In this document: one piece after another, positions 45,383 to 55,663 of the stretch
Layout: every line of letters starts with the position of its first letter
How positions within the stretch are numbered: position 1 is the first letter of the stretch
DNA from: Sinorhizobium americanum
Lineage (GTDB): Bacteria; Pseudomonadota; Alphaproteobacteria; Rhizobiales; Rhizobiaceae
Direction: 5' to 3'
Length of the DNA stretch: 64,000 nucleotides
Assembly: GCF_001651855.1 (NCBI RefSeq)
Contig: NZ_LNQC01000042.1
Span: 62,001 to 126,000 of the forward strand
Made by a program: the position numbers and the translations under genes
Notes under the pieces: generated by a model
What the model was told of the DNA's origin: nothing
The model's input: the letters and a program-made list of their open reading frames with translations, nothing else
Databases searched by the model: none

Positions 45383-47707
45383 ATGAAGCTTATCAACGCC
45401 GCCCTCCTTGCAGGCGTGGCGCTGCATGCGCTTGCCATCGGAATGCATGCGCCGGCCATGGCGCAGGACACCTCCACCCGAATCGATGAGCTGCAGCCGA
45501 ACATCCCGGCCGACGCAAAGCTCCTGCTGACCGCCAATGAGTTGGTCTACAACCGCGACACGGAGATCGTCACCGTGCGCGGCAACGTCCAGATCGAGTA
45601 TGGCGGCTACAAGATGGTGGCCCGCCAGGTCGAGTACAATCAAAAGAGCGGCCGCATCCTTGCGACCGGCGAAGTCCAGCTGATCGAACCCGGCGGCAAT
45701 GTCGTCTATGCCGACAAGATGGACGTCACCGACGATTTCGGCGACGGTTTCGTCACGGCGTTGCGGATCGAGACGACCGACCTGACGCGGCTCGCGGCCG
45801 AAAGCGGTGAACGCCGCAACGGCGAAGAATTCATTCTCAACAAGGCGGTCTATACTGCCTGTACGCCCTGCTCGACCAAGCCGGAACACCGCTCGCTGTG
45901 GCACATCAAGGCGCAGCGTGTCATTCAGAACGGCCGCACCCGCACGATCCGGCTTGAGCACGCCTATTTCGAGCTCTTTGGAAAGCCGATCGCCTACATA
46001 CCGGTGATGGAAATTCCCGACCACACCGTCAAACGGAAGAGCGGCTTCCTGTTCCCGACATTCCGCTACGCGCAGAAACTCGGCGCCGGCGTCGGCATCC
46101 CCTATTATTGGGCGATCTCGCCCTATATGGACGCGACCGTCACAGCGACCGGATTGACGCGCCAGGGCTTCCTGCTAGAAGGCGAGTTCCGCCAGCGGTT
46201 CCACAACGGCATGCATACGCTGAACGTGGCCGGCATCAGCCAGATGGACCGGGACCAGTTCACGCCTGGAACGGTCGATGCGCAGGAAACCGCACGCGGC
46301 ATGGTGGCGTCCAAGGGCCGATTCGAGATCAATCCGCGCTGGACCTTCGGCTGGAACGTTCTCGTCCAATCGGACAACAACTTCGCCAAGACCTATGATC
46401 TTTCGTCGTTCGACGGCACGACCTATGTCAACCAGGCCTACTTGTCCGGCCTCGGCAAGCGCAATTATTTCGACCTGCGCGCGTTCTATTTCGACATACA
46501 GGATGCCGATCCGGATAGCATTGCGGAAAACCAGCAGCCGATCGCGCAGGTCCTCGACTATTCCTACACGGCGCCCGAGCCAGTGCTGGGCGGCGAACTC
46601 AACGCCGACTTCAACTTCACGAACGTCAAGCGCAACCGGCTCGACCGCAATACTACGGTTTTCGGCGTCGACCGCTTCCGCGGGCTCGAGGGAACCTCGC
46701 ATCGCCTGACCGGCGAACTTGAATGGAAACGAACCTTCATCGCGCCCGGTGGGCTGGCGCTGACGCCGCTGCTTGCGGCACGCGGCGACGCGATTGGCGT
46801 CAATGTCGACGACCCCGTCGGCTACACCGGCGATTTCACAAGCAGCGATGCGGTGACGCGGAGCATGCTCACCGCGGGTCTCGAGGCGCGTTACCCGATC
46901 CTTTTCGCCGGCGAAACGAGCAGCCATGTGCTGGAGCCGATCGCACAGATCTATGCGCGGCCGAACGAACAATATGCCGGCGCACTGCCGAACGAAGACG
47001 CCCAGAGCTTCGTCTTCGACGCGACCAATCTCTTCGATCGCGACAAGTTTTCCGGTTTCGATCGGATCGAGGGCGGAACCCGTGCCAATGTCGGCCTCCG
47101 CTACACCGGAAGCTTCGACAACGGCTACGGCCTGCGCGCCATTGCCGGGCAATCGTTCCACCTCGGCGGCCTCAACTCCTTCGCAACGGACGATCTCGTC
47201 AAGGCTGGGGCCGATTCGGGCCTGGAAAGCGATCGATCCGACTACGTGGCGATGTTCGGCGTCGACGCGCCTTCGGGTTTGATGGCAAGTCTCTCCGGCC
47301 GTCTGGACGAAGAGGACTTCAGCCTGCGTCGTGCCGATGCGACGGTGGGCTATCTCGGTCTGACATGGCAGGCCGCCTTCACCTATACGCGCATCGAGGC
47401 ACAGCCGCTCTACGGCTCGGCCTTCGACCAGGACGAGATCCAGTCGGCTGCCGCCTACCGGTTCCATGACTACTGGTCGGTTTTCGGCGGGGTGACCTAT
47501 GACATCAATGAGGGCGTCGTAACCCGCCATGGCTTGGGACTGACCTATGACGATCAGGACACGCTGTTCTCGATCGTCTACAAGTCGGAGCGGGATACGG
47601 ACAGCACGGTCGCCAATGACTGGTCGATCGGTGCCCGCATCAGCTTCCGTACGCTCGGCGACATCAATGTGGGCGAGACCAGGTTCGAAGAGCTCGACTA
47701 CTTCTGA
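45383..47707 (+). CDS. lptD: LPS assembly outer membrane protein LptD
   Basis: The outer membrane barrel that inserts LPS into the outer leaflet with LptE. The 774-residue product has a signal peptide (cut near PAMAQD), an OstA/LptA-like jellyroll domain (LLLTANELVYNRDTEIVTVRGNVQIEYGGYKM near residue 40-75) and a long beta-barrel domain from about 190. A Cys pair ACTPCSTK is near residue 160; the usual further Cys near the C-terminus is not obvious. It ends in FEELDYF with C-terminal Phe. I start it at ATG 45383; an alternative start at 45359 overlaps lptG. Confidence 0.95.
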   Translation: MKLINAALLAGVALHALAIGMHAPAMAQDTSTRIDELQPNIPADAKLLLTANELVYNRDTEIVTVRGNVQIEYGGYKMVARQVEYNQKSGRILATGEVQLIEPGGNVVYADKMDVTDDFGDGFVTALRIETTDLTRLAAESGERRNGEEFILNKAVYTACTPCSTKPEHRSLWHIKAQRVIQNGRTRTIRLEHAYFELFGKPIAYIPVMEIPDHTVKRKSGFLFPTFRYAQKLGAGVGIPYYWAISPYMDATVTATGLTRQGFLLEGEFRQRFHNGMHTLNVAGISQMDRDQFTPGTVDAQETARGMVASKGRFEINPRWTFGWNVLVQSDNNFAKTYDLSSFDGTTYVNQAYLSGLGKRNYFDLRAFYFDIQDADPDSIAENQQPIAQVLDYSYTAPEPVLGGELNADFNFTNVKRNRLDRNTTVFGVDRFRGLEGTSHRLTGELEWKRTFIAPGGLALTPLLAARGDAIGVNVDDPVGYTGDFTSSDAVTRSMLTAGLEARYPILFAGETSSHVLEPIAQIYARPNEQYAGALPNEDAQSFVFDATNLFDRDKFSGFDRIEGGTRANVGLRYTGSFDNGYGLRAIAGQSFHLGGLNSFATDDLVKAGADSGLESDRSDYVAMFGVDAPSGLMASLSGRLDEEDFSLRRADATVGYLGLTWQAAFTYTRIEAQPLYGSAFDQDEIQSAAAYRFHDYWSVFGGVTYDINEGVVTRHGLGLTYDDQDTLFSIVYKSERDTDSTVANDWSIGARISFRTLGDINVGETRFEELDYF

Positions 47708-47745
47708 GACTTCCCGGTTCCCTCTTTAATCTTGAGCGACGTCTT

Positions 47746-47767
47746 CCCGCCGCATAAATGCGGCGGG
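47746..47767. terminator. hairpin between lptD and the SurA-like gene
   Basis: CCCGCCGCAT and ATGCGGCGGG form a perfect 10-bp inverted repeat with a two-base centre, 40 bases after lptD. No T-run follows, so it probably stabilises or partly ends the lpt transcript. Further right, CTTGTC and TATTAT near 47785-47815 could be a promoter for the next gene. Confidence 0.5.
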
Positions 47768-47901
47768 CTCGATTGATCATGCGCTCTTGTCATTGTTTAG
47801 CCGCATGTATTATGCATTTCCCACAAATTGACAGTGGGAAGGCGGACGGTTGAGGCTGTGGCAACGGCTGCTGGCAATCGACGCGGGATGAGCAGGGAAC
47901 G

Positions 47902-48843
47902 ATGATGGGCGGGAAATTCTCGATCGTGAAGGCGCTCTCCGCCCTGGCGGTCGCCGGGGTGCTGAGCATTGCTTCGGGTGCGGCCGTTCAGGCTGCGAGC
48001 GGAGTGAGTGTGATCGTCAACAATACCGTTATCACCTCGGGTGATATCGCCAAGCGCGTGGCGTTCCTTCGCCTGCAGCGCCAGGGCGGCGGCGCGGCCG
48101 AAGCCAAGAAGCAACTGGTCGACGAGGTGCTGAAGCGCGCCGAGATCGCACGAGTCCAGCAATCGGTGAGCACTCAGGAGGTCGACGCCGCCTATGCGCG
48201 GTTTGCCGCCGGCAACAAGCTGTCGGCCGAGCAGCTCGGCAAGATTCTCGACCAATCCGGCGTCGGGATGGAGCATTTCAAGCAGTATATTGCTGTCCAG
48301 ATGAGCTGGCCGCGGGTCGTCAACTTCCGCTATGGCAGCGCCACCCGCCTCTCCGGTGGCGACCTCGTCAAGCGCATGATGGAAGGCGGCGGCGACAAGC
48401 CGGTCACCACCGAATACTTCCTGCAGCAGGTCATCTTCGTCATACCGGAAAAGAAGCGCGGCGCGATCACCGCCAAGCGCCAGGCCGAAGCCAATGCCTC
48501 GCGCGCGAAGTTCCCCGGTTGCGAGACGTCGAAGGTCTTCGCGGCGAACTATCGTGACGTGTCGATCCGCAGTCTCGGCCGCGTGCTTGCCCAGCAGCTG
48601 CCGGAGGATTGGAAGCCGCTCGTCGAAAAGGCGGGCGACGGCATGACGACCGGCACGCGGGTCACCGAAAAGGGCGTCGAATATCTCGCAATCTGCAAGA
48701 AGCGCCAGGTCAATGACGACGCCGCCGCTGAAGTCGTCTTCCGGGCCGAGGACATCGGTAAGAAGAAAGCCGGCGGCGAAGATCCGAACAGCGAAAAATA
48801 TCTCGAGGAACTGCGCTCCAAGGCGCAGATCGTCAACAAATAA
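47902..48843 (+). CDS. SurA-like periplasmic chaperone / peptidylprolyl isomerase
   Basis: A 313-residue exported protein with a signal peptide (cut near VQAASG, about residue 33). A SurA N-terminal domain follows ([27 protein letters not shown] and [14 protein letters not shown]). The C-terminal half has a diverged parvulin-like region ([25 protein letters not shown]). SurA helps outer membrane proteins such as LptD to fold; the order lptD-surA-pdxA-rsmA is the same as in E. coli, which supports the call. Here there is a 194-base gap to lptD with a hairpin. It is shorter than E. coli SurA, with one parvulin domain instead of two. Confidence 0.9.
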   Translation: MMGGKFSIVKALSALAVAGVLSIASGAAVQAASGVSVIVNNTVITSGDIAKRVAFLRLQRQGGGAAEAKKQLVDEVLKRAEIARVQQSVSTQEVDAAYARFAAGNKLSAEQLGKILDQSGVGMEHFKQYIAVQMSWPRVVNFRYGSATRLSGGDLVKRMMEGGGDKPVTTEYFLQQVIFVIPEKKRGAITAKRQAEANASRAKFPGCETSKVFAANYRDVSIRSLGRVLAQQLPEDWKPLVEKAGDGMTTGTRVTEKGVEYLAICKKRQVNDDAAAEVVFRAEDIGKKKAGGEDPNSEKYLEELRSKAQIVNK

Positions 48844-48854
48844 GACGGGCCGTC

Positions 48855-49883
48855 ATGAACGACACGCGCGGCAGGCCGGTCGCCCTGACGATGGGTGACC
48901 CGGCCGGTATCGGCCCGGACATCACTCTTGCCGTTTGGGCAAAGCGGGAGGCGCAGGCGACTGCGCCTTTCCTCTTCGTCGGCGACCCGGCAGTGCTGTC
49001 GGCACGCGCCAAGGCGCTCGGGATCACCGTGCCGATCGAGGAGACCGATTGTCTCAACGCCGCCACCGTCTTCGCGAACGCGCTGCCGGTATTGCCGGTG
49101 CAGTGTCCCACTCCCGTTGTCGCCGGCGAGCCGAGCGCGGGGAATGCCGCTGCCGTCACCGGTGCGATCGATGTCGCCGTCCAACTCGTCGTCGCCGGTG
49201 AGGCATCAGCCGTGACGACCAATCCCATCGCGAAAGCCGTTCTCTACGAGGCGGGCTTCCGCTTCCCCGGCCATACGGAATACCTCGCCGATCTGGCGGA
49301 GAAGGCGACCGGAACCGCAGTCCTGCCGGTGATGATGCTCGCGGGGCCGAAGCTGCGCGCCGTTCCCGTGACGATCCATATCCCGCTCAAGGATGTTCCC
49401 GCCGCCCTGACGCCGGATCTGATCTACCGGACCTGCACGACAACCGCCGCCGACCTCACGAGCCGCTTCGGATTGAAGACGCCTCGCCTTGCAATCGCCG
49501 GACTGAACCCGCATGCCGGCGAAGGCGGCGCGCTCGGTCTTGAGGACGAGGCGGTCATTCGCCCGGTCGTCGACCGGCTTCGCGGCGAAGGTCTCAACGT
49601 CGTCGGACCGCTTCCGGCGGATACCATGTTTCACGACCGGGCAAGGGAGACCTATGACGTCGCGATCTGCATGTATCACGACCAGGCCCTGATCCCGGCC
49701 AAGGCGCTCGGTTTCGACGAGAGTGTCAATGTGACGCTTGGCTTACCTTTCATCAGAACCTCGCCGGACCACGGCACCGCCTTTGCGATTGCCGGCAAGG
49801 GAATTGCCCGCGAGGACAGCCTGCAGGCGGCCTTGCGGCTTGCCGGAGAACTTGCGGCAAATGCCGGAAAGGCTCGAAGCTGA
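48855..49883 (+). CDS. pdxA: 4-hydroxythreonine-4-phosphate dehydrogenase
   Basis: NAD-dependent oxidation of 4-phosphohydroxy-L-threonine in pyridoxal phosphate synthesis. The 342 residues show [11 protein letters not shown] near the N-terminus, [25 protein letters not shown] near 125-150 and the metal His segments including [16 protein letters not shown] and [16 protein letters not shown] near 275, all hallmarks of PdxA. It follows the SurA-like gene by 11 bases, and its TGA overlaps the rsmA ATG by one base. Confidence 0.96.
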   Translation: MNDTRGRPVALTMGDPAGIGPDITLAVWAKREAQATAPFLFVGDPAVLSARAKALGITVPIEETDCLNAATVFANALPVLPVQCPTPVVAGEPSAGNAAAVTGAIDVAVQLVVAGEASAVTTNPIAKAVLYEAGFRFPGHTEYLADLAEKATGTAVLPVMMLAGPKLRAVPVTIHIPLKDVPAALTPDLIYRTCTTTAADLTSRFGLKTPRLAIAGLNPHAGEGGALGLEDEAVIRPVVDRLRGEGLNVVGPLPADTMFHDRARETYDVAICMYHDQALIPAKALGFDESVNVTLGLPFIRTSPDHGTAFAIAGKGIAREDSLQAALRLAGELAANAGKARS

Positions 49884-50707
49884 TGGCAGCTCTCGATGGT
49901 CTGCCGCCGCTTCGCGACGTCATCCAGCGCCATGGGCTGGATGCGAAGAAGGCGCTCGGGCAAAACTTCCTGCTCGACCTGAACCTCACCCAGAAGATCG
50001 CCCGCACCGCCGGTCCGCTGGACGATGTCACCGTCATTGAGGTCGGTCCCGGCCCCGGAGGGCTGACGCGCGCGATCCTGGCGCTCGGCGCCAAGAAGGT
50101 CGTGGCGATTGAGCGAGACTCGCGCTGCCTGCCGGCCCTTGCCGAAATCGGCGCCCATTATCCCGACCGGCTCGACGTCGTCGAAGGTGACGCCCTGAAG
50201 GTCGATTTCGAGAGCCTCGCCGACGGCCCGGTACGCATCATCGCCAACCTGCCCTACAATGTCGGCACGCAGCTTCTCGTCAATTGGCTGTTGCCGGAGC
50301 GCTGGCCGCCCTTCTGGCAGTCGATGACGCTGATGTTCCAGCGGGAAGTCGGGTTGCGCATCGTCGCAGGCGCCGACGACGATCATTATGGCCGCCTCGG
50401 CGTCCTCTGCGGCTGGCGGACCAAGGCGCGCCTCGCCTTCGACGTGCCGCCGCAGGCCTTCACCCCTCCTCCGAAGGTCACCTCCACGGTCGTGCATCTC
50501 GAACCGAACGAAACACCGATTCCCTGTGTCGTCTCCTCTCTCGAGAAAGTCACGCAGGCGGCCTTCGGCCAGCGCCGCAAGATGCTGCGCCAGAGTCTCA
50601 AGCCGCTCGGCGGCGAAGCGCTGCTCGGCAAGGCCGGCATCGACCCGCAACGCCGGGCCGAGACGCTGACGATCGAAGAATTCTGCCGTCTGGCGAATTG
50701 CCTGTGA
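49883..50707 (+). CDS. rsmA: 16S rRNA (adenine(1518)-N6/adenine(1519)-N6)-dimethyltransferase
   Basis: KsgA: dimethylates two adjacent adenines near the 3' end of 16S rRNA late in small-subunit assembly. The 274 residues begin with the family [14 protein letters not shown] near residue 23 and contain the SAM loop [16 protein letters not shown] (about 50-65) and the target-base motif [13 protein letters not shown] near residue 116. The start overlaps the pdxA stop. It ends 15 bases from the convergent gmk gene. Confidence 0.96.
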   Translation: MAALDGLPPLRDVIQRHGLDAKKALGQNFLLDLNLTQKIARTAGPLDDVTVIEVGPGPGGLTRAILALGAKKVVAIERDSRCLPALAEIGAHYPDRLDVVEGDALKVDFESLADGPVRIIANLPYNVGTQLLVNWLLPERWPPFWQSMTLMFQREVGLRIVAGADDDHYGRLGVLCGWRTKARLAFDVPPQAFTPPPKVTSTVVHLEPNETPIPCVVSSLEKVTQAAFGQRRKMLRQSLKPLGGEALLGKAGIDPQRRAETLTIEEFCRLANCL

Positions 50708-50722
50708 GCCGGCACGAAGGAC

Positions 50723-51382
50723 TTAGAACGGGTTTTCCGTTAGAAGCCCATTGACGAATTCGAACAGGCCGGGGCGACGGTCGCGGCGCAGGCGCTCCGC
50801 TTCGATGATCGAGCGGACCGAGGAGAAGGCGCGGTCGAGATCGTCGTTGACGACGATATAGTCATATTCCCGCCAGTGTTCGATCTCCGCACGCGAGTTG
50901 GCGAGCCGGGTCGCGATCACCTCCTCGGTGTCCTCGGCACGCCGGTGCAGGCGCGACTGCAGCTCGGCCATGGACGGAGGCAGGATGAAGATCGAGACAA
51001 CGTCGCCCGCCATCTTTTCCTGCAATTGCTGCGCACCTTGCCAGTCGATGTCGAAGAGCATGTCACGCCCTTCAGCCATCGCCGCCTCGACGGCGTCGCG
51101 GGGCGTGCCGTAAAAATTACCGTGCACTTCGGCCCATTCGAGCAGCGAATCCGTCGCCCTCAGGGCCTCGAATTCGCGGATCGTCTTGAAATGGTAGTGC
51201 CGGCCTTCGATCTCGCTCAATCTCTTCGCACGCGTCGTCACGCTCACGGAAATGCTCAGCTCCGGATCGGCTTCGAGCAGGTTACGCGCGATGGTCGACT
51301 TGCCCGCGCCAGAGGGCGACGAGATCACGAGCATCAATCCGCGACGGGGTATCCTGATGGGCGAAGCAGTCGCCGATTTCAT
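50723..51382 (-). CDS. gmk: guanylate kinase
   Basis: Phosphorylates GMP to GDP with ATP. The 219 residues have the P-loop [11 protein letters not shown] near residue 20, [19 protein letters not shown] near 47 for GMP binding, and the lid/ARS segment with [23 protein letters not shown] near 160. It begins only three bases after the yicC stop on the same strand, a pairing conserved across proteobacteria. Confidence 0.96.
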   Translation of the reverse strand: MKSATASPIRIPRRGLMLVISSPSGAGKSTIARNLLEADPELSISVSVTTRAKRLSEIEGRHYHFKTIREFEALRATDSLLEWAEVHGNFYGTPRDAVEAAMAEGRDMLFDIDWQGAQQLQEKMAGDVVSIFILPPSMAELQSRLHRRAEDTEEVIATRLANSRAEIEHWREYDYIVVNDDLDRAFSSVRSIIEAERLRRDRRPGLFEFVNGLLTENPF

Positions 51383-51385
51383 GTC

Positions 51386-52273
51386 TTACTCCAGATTCTG
51401 AACCTGTTCGCGGAACTGATCGATCACAACCTTCAATTCGATGCCCGCGGCCGAGACGACGGCGGCATTGGACTTCGAACAGATCGTATTCGATTCCCGG
51501 TTAAATTCCTGTGCAAGGAAATCGAGCTTGCGTCCGACCGGGCCGCCTTTCGTCAGAAGCTCGCGGGCGGCGGCGATATGCGCGCGGAGCCGGTCGATCT
51601 CTTCCCGGAGATCAGCCTTGGTGGCGAGCAGTGCGACCTCGGCATGCAATCTCTCACGGTCGATCGAGGAGGCATTGTCCATGATCAGCGCGATCTGCTG
51701 CGCCAATCGCGCGGCAATGGCCGAAGGGCTGCGCGAGGGGTCGCTCTCCACCGTCGTCGTCAGCTCTTCGATGCGGTCCACCTGCATCAGCAGAACCTTT
51801 TCGAGCGCGGCCCCCTCTTCCTCACGCATGGCCATCAGGTCGGCGAGCGCCAACTCCAGCCCCTTAACGATGTCGGTGTCGCGGGCGGCGCGCTCGCTTT
51901 CGCTTTCCTCCGGCTCACGAAGGTCGATGATGCCGCGGAGCGACAGAAGCGTATCGAATCTCAGCGGCGCCGGATCGACGAGGTCGCCCAGTTGCTCGCG
52001 CAGCTTCAGGACGGCGTCCAGCGCACCCCGATTGATCACGGCGTCGACGGCCGTCTCGCCGCCGCTGACCGATAGGGCGATCTGCAGGTTGCCGCGGGAG
52101 AAATACTGCGGAGCAAGGCGCCGACAGTCCGGCTCGAAACGCTCCAGCCCCTGCGGCAGGCGCAGCCGCACATCGAGCCCCTTGCCATTGACCGAGCGCA
52201 ACTCCCAGGCCCAGCGATAGCGGCCGCTGCTCCCCTCCCTCCTTGCGAAGCCGGTCATCGATTGGAGCGGCAT
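51386..52273 (-). CDS. YicC family endoribonuclease
   Basis: A 295-residue protein of the YicC/YloC family, whose members act as endoribonucleases in RNA turnover. The N-terminus PLQSMTGFARREG and the early ELRSVNGKGLDVRLRLP are the family signature. The C-terminal DUF1732 part has EEIDRLRAHIAAARELL and GRKLDFLAQEFNRESNTICSKS. A long helical middle links them. ATG 52273 is set by the conserved start; the frame upstream to 52333 is not convincing. It lies between mltG and gmk on the minus strand. Confidence 0.93.
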   Translation of the reverse strand: MPLQSMTGFARREGSSGRYRWAWELRSVNGKGLDVRLRLPQGLERFEPDCRRLAPQYFSRGNLQIALSVSGGETAVDAVINRGALDAVLKLREQLGDLVDPAPLRFDTLLSLRGIIDLREPEESESERAARDTDIVKGLELALADLMAMREEEGAALEKVLLMQVDRIEELTTTVESDPSRSPSAIAARLAQQIALIMDNASSIDRERLHAEVALLATKADLREEIDRLRAHIAAARELLTKGGPVGRKLDFLAQEFNRESNTICSKSNAAVVSAAGIELKVVIDQFREQVQNLE

Positions 52274-52471
52274 GGTTTCCTCCATTCGCTGCCGAGTGCT
52301 TCCTTCGATCGCTCGCAGACGAGGACAGAGCACGCAGCGTTTCTAGGCTACAGAGACTTTGTGCGTCCGCAAGGACGCACGGCGCTTTCGTGCAGAAGCA
52401 ATAGGGCGACGGCGCGGCATCCCGCAAGGGATATCCGCGCCGTCCGCTGATCGTCCACAATGCAGCCTGTC

Positions 52472-53659
52472 TTATTGCGCCTCGGGCACCGTGGCGGCAT
52501 CCGCAGCCGCCTTCGCCGCCTCGGCCGCCTTTTCGGCCTCGAGCTTTCGCCACCGCCGCACATTCGCATTGTGCTCTTCGAGGGTTGCTGCGAAGACGTG
52601 GCCGCCAGTGCCGTCGGCGACAAAATAGAGCTCGGGCGTGCGCGACGGGTTGGCTACCGCTTCCAGCGCCGCCCTGCCCGGATTTGCGATCGGCGTCGGC
52701 GGCAGTCCCTTGATGATATAGGTGTTGTACGGCGTTTCCTTTTCCAGGTCCGACTTCAGGATCGCCCGGTCGGCCGGTTTGCCCTCTCCGCCGAAGATGC
52801 CGTAGATGATCGTCGGATCCGACTGCAGGCGCATGCCCTTTTCCAAACGGTTGATGAACACGGAGGCGACGCGCGGCCGTTCGTCTGCGCGGCCCGTCTC
52901 CTTCTCGACGATGGAGGCGAGCGTGACGAACTCGTCGACCGACGAAACCGGCAGCTCTGGATCACGCTTATCCCAGATCTGCTCGACCAGCGCCTTCTGT
53001 GCTGCAACCATCTGCTGGACGATCTCGGCCCGCTTGGTGCCGCGTGTGAATTTGTAGGTGTCCGGCTTCAGCGACCCCTCGGCCGGCAGTTCCGTCGGCA
53101 GATCGCCGGCGAGCACCGGGTCGTCCGCAAGCTTGCGGAACATCTGTTTCACCGTCAGCCCTTCCGGCAGAGACACGGCATAGAGGATCGACTTGCCGGA
53201 TTTCAGTAGTTCCATGATCTCCTGCATCGAGGCATGCGCCTTGATTTCGTATTCGCCGGCCTTCAGCGTCTGATTGTCGAGATAGGCCTCGGAGACGAAG
53301 CGGAATACGCGGCCGTCGGTGACGATGCCGTTGCGCTCCAGCCCCTCGGCAATCTCGATAATGCCGGCGCCGCTGCGCACGATGAAGTTCTGGTTCGCCT
53401 GCAAGGGGCCGGCCTTCTCGTATTCATGCATGGCGTAGTAGACGGCGCCCGCCGCCGCCAGCACGACGAAAACCACCACGGTCATCAGGAAATTGAGGAA
53501 GATGACGACCTGGCTGCGTGCTTTCCGGGAACGTTTCGGCGGCTCCGGCACCCGCTCGGGTCTCAGCGCCTCGCTCGCCGACTTCGGAATGATCGGCCCG
53601 TTGCTCCCGGTTTCATTGCGGCCGAACTGCGCCGCGCTGTTATCGTTTGAGTCGCTCAC
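52472..53659 (-). CDS. mltG: endolytic transglycosylase MltG
   Basis: An inner-membrane-anchored lytic transglycosylase that cuts nascent glycan strands and ends their growth. The 395-residue product has a cytoplasmic N-terminal region (about 1-65, basic near KRSRKARSQ), one membrane helix (FLNFLMTVVVFVVLAAAGAVYYA, about 68-90), a LysM-like segment and the YceG domain with LASIVEKETGRADERP near residue 245, where Glu is catalytic, and GLPPTPIANPG near 315. The GTG at 53659 (VSDSND) fits the family length. The C-terminal tail is Ala/Glu-rich. In many alphaproteobacteria it follows fabF, as here. Confidence 0.93.
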   Translation of the reverse strand: MSDSNDNSAAQFGRNETGSNGPIIPKSASEALRPERVPEPPKRSRKARSQVVIFLNFLMTVVVFVVLAAAGAVYYAMHEYEKAGPLQANQNFIVRSGAGIIEIAEGLERNGIVTDGRVFRFVSEAYLDNQTLKAGEYEIKAHASMQEIMELLKSGKSILYAVSLPEGLTVKQMFRKLADDPVLAGDLPTELPAEGSLKPDTYKFTRGTKRAEIVQQMVAAQKALVEQIWDKRDPELPVSSVDEFVTLASIVEKETGRADERPRVASVFINRLEKGMRLQSDPTIIYGIFGGEGKPADRAILKSDLEKETPYNTYIIKGLPPTPIANPGRAALEAVANPSRTPELYFVADGTGGHVFAATLEEHNANVRRWRKLEAEKAAEAAKAAADAATVPEAQ

Positions 53660-53943
53660 GATTTTCCCGAATCCGAAATCCGCAAATTCAATTGAGCTTC
53701 GCCGGCGCGAATTTCGGCTTAGACCGGCGGCAAGCGTAAACGTGCACGAATGTGTCAGAGCAATGCATAGTCTACAATGCCGGTTTTGCCTTGCGCGAAC
53801 GTAACCAATCGGGGCGACGACGACGCGACGTGTCCCGCCGACAGCTTGTAGCGAGCATTGCGGCAAAATGCGGGATAAACACCCGACGATACAGGTAGCG
53901 CGAACCGTTTTTTGCTCGCGCTACCGCAGGCCGTCCGGCAGCC

Positions 53944-55209
53944 TCAGTGGCCCTGGTAGCGGCGCAGCACCAGCGAAGCATTGGTGCCGCCGAAACCGAA
54001 GGAATTCGACAGGGCGACGTTGATCTCGCGCTTGCGGGCAACGTGCGGCACCAGGTCGATCTTCGTCTCGACCGACGGATTGTCGAGATTGAGGGTCGGC
54101 GGGGCGATATTGTCGCGAATCGCCAGCGCCGAGAAAATGGCCTCGACCGCGCCCGCAGCCCCGAGCAGATGACCGATTGCCGATTTCGTCGAAGACATTG
54201 AGATCTTCGAAGCGCTGCCCCCGACCAGCCGCTCGACGGCTCCGAGTTCGATCGTGTCGGCCATAGTGGATGTGCCGTGCGCGTTGATGTAGTCGACGTC
54301 GGCGGCTGTCAGGCCGGCGCGCTTCAGCGCCATCTGTATGCAACGGTAGGCGCCGTCGCCGTCCTCCGACGGAGCGGTGATGTGGAAGGCGTCGCCGGAA
54401 AGGCCGTAGCCGACCACCTCGGCATAGATCTTGGCGCCCCGCGCCTTGGCGTGCTCAAGCTCCTCGAGGATGACGATGCCTGCGCCCTCGCCCATGACGA
54501 AGCCGTCGCGATCGGCATCATAGGGACGGGATGCTTTTTCCGGATTGTCGTTATGCTGCGTCGAGAGCGCCTTGCAGGCGGCAAAGCCCGCAAGCGAAAT
54601 GCGGCAGATCGGCGATTCGGTGCCGCCCGCCACCATCACGTCGGCGTCACCGAGCGCGATCAGGCGGCTTGCGTCGCCGATCGCATGCGCGCCGGTCGAA
54701 CAGGCCGTGACAACCGAATGGTTCGGGCCGCGCAGCTTGTGGCGGATGGAAACCTGGCCGGAAGCAAGATTGATCAGGCGGCCGGGGATGAAGAAGGGCG
54801 AAAGCCGGCGCGGCCCCTTGTCGCGCAGCGTGTAGCCGCCTTCGACGATGCCTTCGAGGCCGCCGATGCCGGAGCCGATCAGCACGCCGGTGGCAATCTG
54901 ATCCTCATTGCTTTCCGGCTTCCAGCCGGCATCCGCCAGCGCCATGTCGGCGGCGGCCATCGCGTAGACGATGAAGGGATCGATCTTGCGCTGCTCCTTG
55001 GGCTCCATCCAGTCGTCGGCATTGAAGGTGCCGTCGGAGCCGTCGCCGAAGGGAATGCGGCAGGCGATCTTGGCCGGGAGGTCCTCGACCTCGAATTCGG
55101 TGACCTTGCGCGCCGCGTTGCCGCCGGCAACAAGACGCGACCAGCTAACCTCGGTTCCGCAACCCAAAGGAGATACCATGCCGGTACCGGTGATAACGAC
55201 ACGTCTCAT
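53944..55209 (-). CDS. fabF: beta-ketoacyl-ACP synthase II
   Basis: Condenses malonyl-ACP with acyl-ACP in fatty acid elongation. The 421 residues have the Cys-His-His triad: VVTACSTGAHAIG near residue 168, INAHGTSTMADTIE near 308 and KSAIGHLLGAAG near 344. The C-terminal GFGGTNASLVLRRY is standard. ATG 55209 (MRRVVITG) is preferred; an upstream MGM start at 55215 is possible. It lies 217 bases downstream of acpP on the same strand, with two tandem hairpins between. Confidence 0.96.
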   Translation of the reverse strand: MRRVVITGTGMVSPLGCGTEVSWSRLVAGGNAARKVTEFEVEDLPAKIACRIPFGDGSDGTFNADDWMEPKEQRKIDPFIVYAMAAADMALADAGWKPESNEDQIATGVLIGSGIGGLEGIVEGGYTLRDKGPRRLSPFFIPGRLINLASGQVSIRHKLRGPNHSVVTACSTGAHAIGDASRLIALGDADVMVAGGTESPICRISLAGFAACKALSTQHNDNPEKASRPYDADRDGFVMGEGAGIVILEELEHAKARGAKIYAEVVGYGLSGDAFHITAPSEDGDGAYRCIQMALKRAGLTAADVDYINAHGTSTMADTIELGAVERLVGGSASKISMSSTKSAIGHLLGAAGAVEAIFSALAIRDNIAPPTLNLDNPSVETKIDLVPHVARKREINVALSNSFGFGGTNASLVLRRYQGH

Positions 55210-55377
55210 GCCCATGATCCACCCTGAACGTTCCATTCCGGAGCCGAACCGGTACGCGTGCGACGAGCCCGATCCCTGCATCCCTTGCAGCTTTGACGAT
55301 CAGAGGGAAAGGCGGGAGCGCTTTGCTGATCGCGACCCGCAATCGCGGCGGGCCAGCCCACATCCCCAGGGCTGTAC

Positions 55378-55397
55378 GGGCCGCGATCTTGCGGCCC
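55378..55397 (-). other. distal hairpin between acpP and fabF
   Basis: GGGCCGC (55378-55384) pairs perfectly with GCGGCCC (55391-55397) over a six-base loop. It is the second of two GC hairpins downstream of acpP. No T-run follows, so it more likely sets a processed 3' end or partial stop that lets acpP be made in excess over fabF. Confidence 0.5.
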
Positions 55398-55402
55398 GCC
55401 GG

Positions 55403-55418
55403 GCGGCCTTCAGGCCGC
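55403..55418 (-). other. proximal hairpin just after acpP
   Basis: GCGGCC (55403-55408) pairs with GGCCGC (55413-55418) over a four-base loop, nine bases beyond the acpP stop. Together with the hairpin at 55378-55397 it forms a tandem structure at the acpP 3' end. Confidence 0.5.
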
Positions 55419-55426
55419 AGCGACGA

Positions 55427-55663
55427 TTAGGCCTGGGCCTTTTCGATGAACTTGACGGCGTCGCCGACGGTCAGGATCGAATCCGCCGCGTCGTCCGGGA
55501 TTTCGACGCCGAATTCTTCTTCGAAGGCCATGACCAGTTCGACGGTGTCGAGCGAGTCCGCGCCGAGGTCGTCGATGAAGCTTGCGCCTTCGCTAACTTT
55601 TTCGGCATCGACGCCAAGGTGATCAATAACAATTTTCTTCACGCGTTCTGCGATATCGCTCAT
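55427..55663 (-). CDS. acpP: acyl carrier protein
   Basis: The 78-residue carrier for fatty acid synthesis. It is highly acidic and has the phosphopantetheine site [12 protein letters not shown] with Ser37 in DSL. Length and sequence ([17 protein letters not shown]) are those of the housekeeping ACP of rhizobia. It lies between fabG and fabF. Its own promoter is likely, because the upstream gap is 340 bases and holds a weak CTTTGC-N17-TTAATC element and a leader hairpin. Confidence 0.98.
   Translation of the reverse strand: MSDIAERVKKIVIDHLGVDAEKVSEGASFIDDLGADSLDTVELVMAFEEEFGVEIPDDAADSILTVGDAVKFIEKAQA

Noticed and set aside
46175-47530. 451-codon frame opposite lptD
   Set aside because: Shadow frame with no signal peptide or domain; lptD is complete on the plus strand.
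43108-50707. lptF-lptG-lptD-surA-pdxA-rsmA order as a novel cluster
   Set aside because: The lptD-surA-pdxA-rsmA order is long known from E. coli and other proteobacteria, so it is conserved synteny and not a new system.
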